From contig NZ_CP099997.1 in NCBI RefSeq assembly GCF_024138145.1, positions 2,046,001-2,110,000 of the forward strand: a DNA stretch of 64,000 nt, written 5' to 3'. The notes beneath the pieces were generated by a model. That model was given only the letters and a program-made list of their open reading frames with translations, ran no database searches and was not told where the DNA came from. This DNA comes from Natronosalvus halobius (GTDB lineage Archaea; Halobacteriota; Halobacteria; Halobacteriales; Natrialbaceae). This document shows positions 54,428-62,698 of the stretch, piece by piece (the first letter of the stretch is position 1; each line of letters begins with the position of its first letter). The position numbers were made by a program, and so were the translations under genes.

Positions 54428-54654
54428 AGTTACAAATCTGACAGTGGTATATTAAATATATTTGCATTAGCAGAACTGAACATTGGCACGGCTCGGCACA
54501 CTTTGAGCCTCCCTGCAGTAACACGAATGAACTCAGTCTGAATAAGTCAATTCCTGTGCTCAAACACTCACACTATATAGTAGTTATCACAGAATACCTG
54601 GCTACATCGGATATTGGCAAAAACATATATTACCAACATGTACCTTGTCGAAGT

Positions 54655-56085
54655 ATGATTGATCCCGATATTGAGCGCGCACAAATACTCGCCAGACAAG
54701 CGAAACACGAGGCAGTCACAGCGGAACGCTTGACTAAAACTAAAATCGGGATCATACGCTATCGACTACACGACGATCCGGTATACCGGCTCCTTCGGTC
54801 TGATGAACAGCCTCATTTTTTATTCCACTCAAGTCGCCATACACCCGCGTTCAATGGCCCTTCAGCCCCAAAGAAGATTGAGCGATCGCGTCGGTTTCGG
54901 GTGCTTCACCTCATCACTGACTCGAGGTGGGTAATGATCGCTGGAAACCGACGGGGTGATCAGAAACACGAGATCAGACTGGACGAAATCAAAGCCACGA
55001 ACTACGAAACCGGCAATTCGCTTCGATCGAGAATTTCGAGAAACCTGTTTGCTTTGGAAACTGAAGGCGCTCACTACACAATTCCCCTCTCTAATGACTA
55101 TGGGGTAACCGCACTCGAAGAGTTGACCGTCTACCTTCAGGAGACTCATGGGGCGATTGCTGGTGGCGTCGCAGTTGATTCGGATGAAGCAGGGTACACA
55201 ATTGCAGGGAATGATTCGATCGAGTACAGCGAAGCCGATGTCCGCTCGAGGCTCGATCGAGTTCCAGACGCGGCTATGGACGAAGCCAATGAATTACTGG
55301 CAAAAACAAACGACCCCGAGACTCTCGTCCCTCAGTTAAACAGGCTCATCGAACGAGAAGAACAATCGAGTCGATCACTGGACGAGATGGTAAGCGAGGC
55401 GTCATCAGTTGAAGAACTCCGTCGAGAGCTCGAGACACCGGCAGAACGTGCCCAACGGCGAGCAAAAGAGCGGGCCGAAAAAGGGTTTGAACAGGCCCGT
55501 GAGACGTTCAAACAGTCTGACCCGGAAGAAGTCGGGAAATGGGGCGTAAGCGTCGGGCAAGCAGCTCTTCCACTAGCCAGAGTAGCGCCCGGTTCAACAC
55601 CTTTGTGGCTGGCCGCGTATTTCGTTCTTGGTGGTGCTGCTGGCGTTCACGCTAGCGGGAGTAAAGCGTCACCATTAGCTGAGATAGATCCAGAGGCGCT
55701 CGCTGCCCACGTGACCGCGCTAGCACAGGCAGGCAAAGGCCTCGAAAATATCGATGGGGAAGTGACCGGTACGTTACTCGGTGCGTTCACACACCTTGGA
55801 ACCCAGCTTGCCCCCGAGGAATACGCAAAATGGATCGTCGCCGCCGATCCGGAAGCAATTCTCGCAGGAGCCGAAGCAGGTGCAGAATTCGCAATGAGTG
55901 ACGATGTCACCGGTAGTCGAAGACAAGGAGCGGTTGCAGGAGCAGGGCTAGGTGCTCTCGGGAGTTATACTACGAATAGCGATTCAGATGCTTTTCGTGA
56001 GATACTCGATGCAGACCTCTACGAGCAATATCTGAAAGAGATCGCCAGCGAGAACACTCGAGCGCTCGAGACGTCAACAGAATAA
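54655..56085 (+). CDS. PH-like and coiled-coil protein, candidate BREX-adjacent accessory
   Basis: A 476-aa protein. Residues ~40-165 resemble a bacterial PH domain (YRLLRSDEQPHFLFHSSRHT, VLHLITDSRWVMIAGNRRGD, GAHYTIPLSNDYG). A charged helical segment follows at ~240-300 (ELRRELETPAERAQRRAKER). Then there is a Gly/Ala-rich stretch with two possible hydrophobic segments (GSTPLWLAAYFVLGGAAGV and ARRQGAVAGAGLGALGSY-like). It ends 68 nt before the BREX operon on the same strand. The start is ATG 54655. No function assigned. Confidence 0.75.
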   Translation: MIDPDIERAQILARQAKHEAVTAERLTKTKIGIIRYRLHDDPVYRLLRSDEQPHFLFHSSRHTPAFNGPSAPKKIERSRRFRVLHLITDSRWVMIAGNRRGDQKHEIRLDEIKATNYETGNSLRSRISRNLFALETEGAHYTIPLSNDYGVTALEELTVYLQETHGAIAGGVAVDSDEAGYTIAGNDSIEYSEADVRSRLDRVPDAAMDEANELLAKTNDPETLVPQLNRLIEREEQSSRSLDEMVSEASSVEELRRELETPAERAQRRAKERAEKGFEQARETFKQSDPEEVGKWGVSVGQAALPLARVAPGSTPLWLAAYFVLGGAAGVHASGSKASPLAEIDPEALAAHVTALAQAGKGLENIDGEVTGTLLGAFTHLGTQLAPEEYAKWIVAADPEAILAGAEAGAEFAMSDDVTGSRRQGAVAGAGLGALGSYTTNSDSDAFREILDADLYEQYLKEIASENTRALETSTE

Positions 56086-56118
56086 TTAGATCGATACTGT
56101 TCGTGGAACCAAGACACG

Positions 56119-56128
56119 TGAATACTAT
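56119..56128 (+). promoter_or_regulatory. Likely TATA box of the BREX operon
   Basis: AATACTATAG is centred ~30 nt before ATG 56154, the first gene of the brxEABC run. Confidence 0.45.
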
Positions 56129-56153
56129 AGGGACGGTCACCAATCGGTACAGT

Positions 56154-56759
56154 ATGTCAACCGGATCACTCGAGGAAACTCTCACAACTGTTCAAGACGA
56201 GTTAGGATCACTTGGCGTAGAGGATGCGTTAGCGCGTGAAGTGCTCTCGTATCGACTCCTCATCGAACGATTAGGAGAAGATGGCAACAACGACTGGTGG
56301 GATTCTATTGTATTGACCGAAACCGGACGTGACCGGCTCGAAGAGGTAACGCCCAAGACGGCAACGAGGTCTCGTATTGAACTTGCACAGCGCATCGGTC
56401 GAAAGGTGGAGCAAGAGCACGTTCCCGAAGATTCACTTTCTCTCTTCTATCTCGGGCCGACAGCCGAATCACAGATCGACGCCGAGCTCGAGAGCGTAGT
56501 AGATGAAGAGGAGTCCTTCCAGGTACTCGAATCACTCTCGAAGACGATTGAAGAGCCAGGCTGGTCTGAGCGTCTCGCCAGTGACGCTGAACCCGTTTCG
56601 TCGACGACAGACTCGACGATACTGCTCGGCGAGGTTAACGATGAAACAGACCTGAAATCACGAAACACGCTCCGGGACGTTGCCCGTCGGTGTGTACTCG
56701 CGTATGGTCAGTCGACTTCAGCCACCCTCCGAGTGCCCTATTACACCATCGACCGATGA
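56154..56759 (+). CDS. brxE: BrxE-like BREX protein
   Basis: A 201-aa protein. Its first ~120 residues match the BrxE fold: LSYRLLIERLGEDGNNDWWD, the RLLxxLGE...WW signature, then ARSRIELAQRIGRKVEQEH-like and LFYLGPTAESQIDAEL. BrxE is a conserved component of several BREX types with unknown biochemistry. The ATG of brxA begins inside its stop codon, so the two are coupled. It has no catalytic motif that I can identify. Start ATG 56154. Confidence 0.65.
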   Translation: MSTGSLEETLTTVQDELGSLGVEDALAREVLSYRLLIERLGEDGNNDWWDSIVLTETGRDRLEEVTPKTATRSRIELAQRIGRKVEQEHVPEDSLSLFYLGPTAESQIDAELESVVDEEESFQVLESLSKTIEEPGWSERLASDAEPVSSTTDSTILLGEVNDETDLKSRNTLRDVARRCVLAYGQSTSATLRVPYYTIDR

Positions 56760-57550
56760 TGAAACAACCAGTAGATCCGGACGACGTAGAGTACGATTCG
56801 TGGATAGCACACAACACGACGTACATTGAGGAGACAAAGCGCATTCTCGAGGAATATGTTGAGCACGAATCGTTCGATGTTGTCAAAGAACGTGTGATTG
56901 AGAAGAACATTCTGAACAAGGAGACCAACAAGTATCGAAGGCGCGTCTTTCGTGAGATTGCTCGTCGGTATATTCCTCGCGAAGACGAGTACGTCGAAAC
57001 CCCGTTGATGCGTGTACTCGCTTCAGACGTCGACGAGTCCGTCAAAGAGTGGATTCTTTATTACGAGTTTTCCCAGAATAGTCTGATCCATCGTGTGACA
57101 GTCGATTTCCTGTATCAGAAATATACGTCGGGAGCGCTCCTTATTCAAGCACCCGAAATCCGGGCGTACATCACTGAATTAGGGGAAGATCACCCCGAGA
57201 TACAGGACTGGTCGCAGAGTACGCTCGAAGAAGCGAGTACGAAGTATCTGAGTTCTCTTAAGAACTTTGGGCTGTTGAAGGGAGTACAGGAAAAAGAGTT
57301 TGCGGTGTTCTACGTGCCAGACGAAGCGATCGCGTACGTTTGCTATCGACTATACGGAAGCGATGCTGAAACTGTCGACGAGCTCGTTTCACATCCTGAT
57401 TGGCGGCTCTTTCTCTTTGACGAAGACGAGGTGCGACGACGACTGCAAGGAATCAGTCCACGGTACGTCCGATACGAAAAACGAGGCAGCACCGAACGGA
57501 TCGAACCGGTATTCGACGACATTAACGAGGTTATCGATGACTTCGAGTAA
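56756..57550 (+). CDS. brxA: BREX protein BrxA (DUF1819)
   Basis: A 264-aa protein of the BrxA/DUF1819 family, a helical NusB-like fold reported to bind DNA. The N-terminal part is ETKRILEEYVEHESFDVVKE, with VIEKNILNKETNKYRRRVFR following, and toward the end EEASTKYLSSLKNFGLLKGV. It starts at 56756 or, equally, 56759 (double ATG). Its last 14 nt overlap brxB. Part of the core set brxA-brxB-brxC-pglX that defines a BREX system. Confidence 0.88.
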   Translation: MMKQPVDPDDVEYDSWIAHNTTYIEETKRILEEYVEHESFDVVKERVIEKNILNKETNKYRRRVFREIARRYIPREDEYVETPLMRVLASDVDESVKEWILYYEFSQNSLIHRVTVDFLYQKYTSGALLIQAPEIRAYITELGEDHPEIQDWSQSTLEEASTKYLSSLKNFGLLKGVQEKEFAVFYVPDEAIAYVCYRLYGSDAETVDELVSHPDWRLFLFDEDEVRRRLQGISPRYVRYEKRGSTERIEPVFDDINEVIDDFE

Positions 57551-58100
57551 CGTACAATCGCGAATGGAGGAACTCGAGTCGCTTACGATAGACAACCGTG
57601 AACGGATTGGCCGACGGACAGGTGTGCCGTTCATTGTCTTCACGTACGACCCAAAAGATGAGCTCTCCGTCGAAGAGACAATTGATGCATACGTGAAAAA
57701 ACTCCGGAACCGGAGGCAATCAGTCGAGCTCATCGACATGCGCGATCTCGTCTTTTCCCTCCTCGAGGAGGAACGGATCCTCGATGCCGTGATTGAGAAA
57801 GAGCAGGCTGACGAAGGTGAGTTAAGCGAAGGACTCTCTTCTGTTCTTCTTGGCGGTCGAACGGATGAACAGGGACTCATCGCCGAAACGATCAAAAGCC
57901 GAATCGGTGATGTCGAGACCGCGGTCGTGTACCGAACCGGTATCTTGTATCCCTTCGCAGGGATTTCCTCGATTCTCATGCAGCTGGAGAACGAGATCGA
58001 GACGCCGTTCGTGGTATTCTATCCGGCGGTCAAGGATGACAAGAGTTTAAAATTCCTCGACAAAACAGAGGGAGCATACTACCGCGCTCGGGTGATCTAA
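57537..58100 (+). CDS. brxB: BREX protein BrxB (DUF1788)
   Basis: A 187-aa DUF1788 protein. Conserved positions are VPFIVFTYDPKDELSVEETI, LIDMRDLVFSLLEE and, near the end, YRTGILYPFAGISSILMQLE with FVVFYPAVKDD, the last being the P-loop-independent strand region of this family. BrxB works with BrxC and PglZ in phage exclusion. It overlaps brxA by 14 nt and precedes brxC by 1 nt, so all are co-translated. Confidence 0.9.
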   Translation: MTSSNVQSRMEELESLTIDNRERIGRRTGVPFIVFTYDPKDELSVEETIDAYVKKLRNRRQSVELIDMRDLVFSLLEEERILDAVIEKEQADEGELSEGLSSVLLGGRTDEQGLIAETIKSRIGDVETAVVYRTGILYPFAGISSILMQLENEIETPFVVFYPAVKDDKSLKFLDKTEGAYYRARVI

Positions 58101-58101
58101 T

Positions 58102-61100
58102 ATGAGTTCAAACACGATTACGACGATTGAGGACATCTTCTATCGGAAGATCGATCGACACATCAACCGCGTCGTCAAGGTCGAGCAAGACGATACGGAG
58201 ACGGTTAAACAGGAACTCGACGAGTACGTGCTGACCGGCTCTCTCGAGCAACACTATCTGAAGATTCTGGAAGCGATTCGGGAGACGGAACACAATCCAA
58301 CTGACGAGACGGGCGTTTGGATCTCCGGTTTCTTTGGGTCAGGGAAGAGCCACTTCATGAAGATCCTCGGCTACGTACTGGAGGATAAGACCCTTCCAGA
58401 CGGTCGATCGGCGTCAGATGCGTTCAAACCGCGAGCGCAAGACGAGACGCTAAAGGCGACCGTCGACGCCGTGAGCCGAACGTTCGATTCTGAAGTGCTG
58501 ATGTTCCAAATCGGGTCGCGAACGAGCAGGGCCGGGGAAGATTCGATCACCGACGTCATCAACCGCGAGTTCAATCGGAAACGTGGCTACGCAGAACTCC
58601 CGTGGGTCGCTCGACTCGAGGAGGATCTCGAAAACGAAGGGCGATACGAAGCGTTCAAGGAAGCAGTAGAGGCTGAGGACGGTCGAGAGTGGGAAGACGT
58701 TCGTCAAACCGCAGCGTTCGTCGAGCCGAAAATCGAACAGGGGCTTATCGATGCCGTTCCCGGCTTCGACGAACAGGACGCGAAAAATGCGATAACGAAC
58801 GTCAAAGAAGAGCCCGAGATCACTCCTGCTTCGCTGGCGGAACGAATTCTCAATTACGTCGAACAGAAAGAACGGAAGACGGACCAGGACGTGCGCTATT
58901 TCGTCTTTCTCGACGAAATTTCGCAGTTCATCGGCGACGACGAACAGATGCTCCTCGAGTTACAGAGCATCGCCGAAGAGTTCGGCCAGCAGGGTATGGG
59001 TAAACTGTGGCTCGGCGTCACGTCACAGGAGAAACTCGAGGAACTCGTTCCAGGTGTCCTCGCAAAAAACCTCGAGGAATCAAAGGTCGGGGACCGATTC
59101 CCACACCAAACTGACCTAATCTCCGACAACCTCGAGGACGTCGTCCGCGATCGAATTCTACAGAAGAAGGGAGAGGCAATCCCGTCGATCGAGTCGTTGT
59201 ACGACGAGAACGAGGGAAGGTTGAGTGCCAGGTACAAACTCCATTCGTCCCGTCAGATGGAGTCCATCGAGGAGGAATCCTTCGTAGAATGCTACCCGTT
59301 TCTGCCATATCAGCTAGAGATCCTCCCTCAGATCTTCGCCGCTCTTCGAGGAAGAGGGTCAGACGATCGGTTAACGGGACGAGAACGAACACTCATCGAC
59401 GTTACACAGAGCGTTTTCAACGAACCACACAACCTGCGAGATCGAGAGCTGGGTTCGCTCGCTACGCTCGATCTGGTGTACGAAGAGATCGTCGAGGACA
59501 TCGACGATGACGATCAGCGGACGATCGCCAACGCGGCCCCACAGGAAGTCGACGAGGAATTAGCACGTCGAGTACTGAAATCACTCTACCTGCTCCAGCG
59601 GCTCGACTGGATTCCGAATACGGCAGCGAACGTCGCGACGACACTATACGACGAAATCGGCGACATGAGTGCCCTCGAGAGTCAGATCGAGGAGGTACTC
59701 GAGCAGCTAGTCGAGGAGGGGTACGTCGGCCGAAGCGAGGAGGGGTATCGGTTCCTGCAAGAATCCGAACGAAAACTCGAAGACGAAATCGCCTCGGTCA
59801 ACGTAAACGAAGGCGAAATCCGCCGTCGATCAAAAGCGTTCGTCCGCGAGAGCCTGGACAACGCCGATACGGTTCGGTACCGAGAACAGGCGTTTTCCCT
59901 CTCGATTGAGGCTGATGGTGAGCAACTTTCGGACAAAGGGTACATTCATCTCCATGCGTACTCGCCCGTTCATCAGCAGTACGAGGAGGTCGATCCGCGG
60001 ACACTGAAGACCCAGAGTTTCGACCAGGGGGACACGATTTACTGGATCGCCGACGACAGCGATGCAGACGACATCAAGAGTCGAATCAAGCGCATTACCC
60101 AGATCGAGCAGATCGTTTCCGAGAAACGAGGCCAGCAAACCAGTGCCGAAGAGCAGGAAGCACTCGACCAGAAGAAGGAAGATCTCACACGGATGCGTCG
60201 AAGCGTCGAGCGAGACATTGATGCCGGTTTCCAGACGGGGACGCTGATCTATCACGGCACCGAGACGAATCTGGAGGAGTCTGGCACGCGACTTGATCGA
60301 ATCGTCCAGGATCCGGCTCGAGACGCGGTTGAACGTGTCTTCACCAAACTCGATGACGGGTTAGGAAGCGTAAGCAACCGGAATATCGAAGCTCTATTCG
60401 GTGATATCGAAGGGCGGTCGAACCCGGCAGTGTTCAAAGAACTGAATATCGTCATCAACGGCGAATTGAATCCGGAAGCTCGGATCGCAAGTGAGGTGGC
60501 CGACGAGATCGACGCTCGAGAGAAAACCGGTGACGTACCCACCGGGAAAGCGCTGATCGAACATTTCGAGGAACCACCGTATGGATGGAGTCGCGACGTG
60601 GTCAGGCTCGCGGCTGCCGTGCTGTTCCGGAACGGTTCGATCATGGCGATCTACAAGGAGCAAACGTTCGACAGTTACGTCGACGACGGTGCACAGGAGG
60701 TGTTCACACAGATTTCGAAGTTCCGGGATGCCTCCTTCAAGGAACGTGAGACGGTCGACCCCGAAGTTCGAAACGAAGCGAAACAGACCCTGGACATCCT
60801 GTTCGATAAAAAGGTCAAACAAACCGATCAAGAAGTCGCACAGGGGATTTCGGAGGTCTCGAGTGAGTGGATTGAGAAGTGCAAAGAGCGGCAGACGAAA
60901 CTCGACGACGCCTTCTTCCCGCTCCGCGATGAAGCAAAGCGGCTCGTTACCATACTCGAAGGGATCCGCGGTAAAGGTACGTCTGCCGCAAAGATCAACG
61001 CGTTCCTCGAGCACAAGGACGAACTGGAAGATCTAGTCGATACGGTGAAGAAAATCGTCCAGTTCGACCAGTCTGGCAAACTCGAGAAGTACGCCATCTA

Positions 61101-61722
61101 TCGTGAGTTCCTCGAAAACGAGTGGGAAGAGTTCAAAACGCTCGAACAGACGTCGTCGTTCGTCGAGATTAGCGACGACGTCCACGAGGCAGCTAGGCAA
61201 CTCGAGGGTGAGATCGATTCGACGGCGATCATGGAGAACTGGTCGAACGTCGAGACGGATTATCACACGATCGCTAACGCCTACGCTCGAACGTACGAGG
61301 ATCTCTACACGAAACGGTACGAGTTGTACTCCCGTGCAGCCGACGACGTCCGTGCTCTGGGTGCTGACCTCGACAACGACGACCTGGAGACCGCGGTCGA
61401 GCCGTTGACGAGCCGGATGGGGAATGCATCGATTTCCATCGATGTCGATGGACGTTCGCACCTGAACCTCAATCCGAGTCTCAAACAGTTGAGTGAGTAC
61501 CTCCAGACCGTCGACTCTTATCGCCGGACGGCTCGGGATCTCGTCGATAAACTTCGACCAGAAGACGAGAACGTCACCCACCACCGTGTCGAACTCGAGG
61601 AATTCTTTGGTGGGGTCGTCGTGAGTGAGGAATCCGACCTCGATGCGCCAATTGACCGGCTTCGGACGGAAGTGCTCGAATTACTCGAGGAGGAAGGAGA
61701 GGTCGAGGTACACTTCGAGTAA
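58102..61722 (+). CDS. brxC: BREX P-loop ATPase BrxC
   Basis: A 1206-aa ATPase, the usual BrxC/PglY size. Walker A is ISGFFGSGKSHFMKILGYVL (GSGKSH at residues ~79-84) and the Walker B-like motif is RYFVFLDEISQFIGDDEQML (~266-285). The N-terminus begins ITTIEDIFYRKIDRHINRVV, typical for BrxC. The remaining ~900 residues are helical and include long coiled-coil regions. It is essential in characterised BREX systems and probably couples ATP hydrolysis to phage-DNA sensing or blocking. It ends 130 nt before an unrecognised gene. Confidence 0.95.
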   Translation: MSSNTITTIEDIFYRKIDRHINRVVKVEQDDTETVKQELDEYVLTGSLEQHYLKILEAIRETEHNPTDETGVWISGFFGSGKSHFMKILGYVLEDKTLPDGRSASDAFKPRAQDETLKATVDAVSRTFDSEVLMFQIGSRTSRAGEDSITDVINREFNRKRGYAELPWVARLEEDLENEGRYEAFKEAVEAEDGREWEDVRQTAAFVEPKIEQGLIDAVPGFDEQDAKNAITNVKEEPEITPASLAERILNYVEQKERKTDQDVRYFVFLDEISQFIGDDEQMLLELQSIAEEFGQQGMGKLWLGVTSQEKLEELVPGVLAKNLEESKVGDRFPHQTDLISDNLEDVVRDRILQKKGEAIPSIESLYDENEGRLSARYKLHSSRQMESIEEESFVECYPFLPYQLEILPQIFAALRGRGSDDRLTGRERTLIDVTQSVFNEPHNLRDRELGSLATLDLVYEEIVEDIDDDDQRTIANAAPQEVDEELARRVLKSLYLLQRLDWIPNTAANVATTLYDEIGDMSALESQIEEVLEQLVEEGYVGRSEEGYRFLQESERKLEDEIASVNVNEGEIRRRSKAFVRESLDNADTVRYREQAFSLSIEADGEQLSDKGYIHLHAYSPVHQQYEEVDPRTLKTQSFDQGDTIYWIADDSDADDIKSRIKRITQIEQIVSEKRGQQTSAEEQEALDQKKEDLTRMRRSVERDIDAGFQTGTLIYHGTETNLEESGTRLDRIVQDPARDAVERVFTKLDDGLGSVSNRNIEALFGDIEGRSNPAVFKELNIVINGELNPEARIASEVADEIDAREKTGDVPTGKALIEHFEEPPYGWSRDVVRLAAAVLFRNGSIMAIYKEQTFDSYVDDGAQEVFTQISKFRDASFKERETVDPEVRNEAKQTLDILFDKKVKQTDQEVAQGISEVSSEWIEKCKERQTKLDDAFFPLRDEAKRLVTILEGIRGKGTSAAKINAFLEHKDELEDLVDTVKKIVQFDQSGKLEKYAIYREFLENEWEEFKTLEQTSSFVEISDDVHEAARQLEGEIDSTAIMENWSNVETDYHTIANAYARTYEDLYTKRYELYSRAADDVRALGADLDNDDLETAVEPLTSRMGNASISIDVDGRSHLNLNPSLKQLSEYLQTVDSYRRTARDLVDKLRPEDENVTHHRVELEEFFGGVVVSEESDLDAPIDRLRTEVLELLEEEGEVEVHFE

Positions 61723-61852
61723 TTAGAGTCCATTGTACGTTCTTCATTTCAGATTGTGTGTACCACTGTCGTCTTTCCGGCAGAGATTATGTGACGAATT
61801 TGAGGGTGTGGATGTATAGGTTTAATTCAACAAGAGATACAACTCCAATCTC

Positions 61853-62569
61853 ATGGTCGACGAGATCCCGGAGGAATTACGAAGTGATATCGAATCTTTC
61901 TTCGAAGAGTATGATCCATCGTTAAAAGATTTGATCTTTCTTCAGGTTGAAGTGCTTATTGAAGAAGCAGAGGACGAGTTTTTGGAAGAATGGGAAAAAT
62001 CCGACGAGGAGGCTAATATATACAGCAAACCGTATGAATCTGATGGCGCGATGATCTGGCGGCTTACCGAACAGATAGGGATTGACGCCGATTTTGTGAC
62101 CTGGTGGTTGGCAGCTATCTCCTTCAACGACGACGGCGGGCCTTTCTACTTGGTTCATGAACGATCTGACCAAATCAGGCTGAGCGGCGTTAAACTCGAG
62201 GATTTACCGAGGCTTGCGGAGGGCTTTCAGGCCGTTGAAAAGCATTGGTTAGAGGAAAGAGACCAACAGAAAGTAGAGGAAACCCGGCAAGAAGGAACGT
62301 CCCTTCCAGCAGTATCTGAGATCCCACCAGCAAAATTCACAGATGACGATTGGGAGTGGATTTTGGATTCCAAAGCAGCGAAAAGTGGGGGAGATACGTT
62401 AGCGATTAGGCGAGCCCCAGTACTCGATCAAGGTTCGCTCAGCACCTATGTTCTTGAACGGCGAAACGCTTCCAAAGATGACAGTTCAATTCCGATCGGG
62501 GCATTTTGGGGCCATCACGGTGGATTCTTTCAGAGCGCCATCGAAGAGGCATATGATCGGTTAATATAA
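61853..62569 (+). CDS. Unrecognised 238-aa gene inside the BREX locus
   Basis: An acidic cytoplasmic protein inserted between brxC and pglX. Residues 1-~60 are helical and strongly negative (EAEDEFLEEWEKSDEEANIY). A central segment FVTWWLAAISFNDDGGPFYL with LVHERSDQIRLSGV follows, then EGFQAVEKHWLEERDQQKVE. The C-terminus is IPIGAFWGHHGGFFQSAIEE. No signal peptide, membrane helix, nuclease or kinase motif is evident. Codon use is AT-richer than the BREX genes around it. Standard BREX operons do not have a gene here, so this may be an added accessory or cargo gene. Confidence 0.85.
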   Translation: MVDEIPEELRSDIESFFEEYDPSLKDLIFLQVEVLIEEAEDEFLEEWEKSDEEANIYSKPYESDGAMIWRLTEQIGIDADFVTWWLAAISFNDDGGPFYLVHERSDQIRLSGVKLEDLPRLAEGFQAVEKHWLEERDQQKVEETRQEGTSLPAVSEIPPAKFTDDDWEWILDSKAAKSGGDTLAIRRAPVLDQGSLSTYVLERRNASKDDSSIPIGAFWGHHGGFFQSAIEEAYDRLI

Positions 62570-62698
62570 TTTTGTATCCGGCAAGGTAGATAGTCAGGTC
62601 GGCGAAACACTAGATTGATACGGATGCTGTCTGTGTTAGGTATCATACTGTGTCGGGGATGACACCATCGTTCCCGAACCAACGGACATACATCTACT

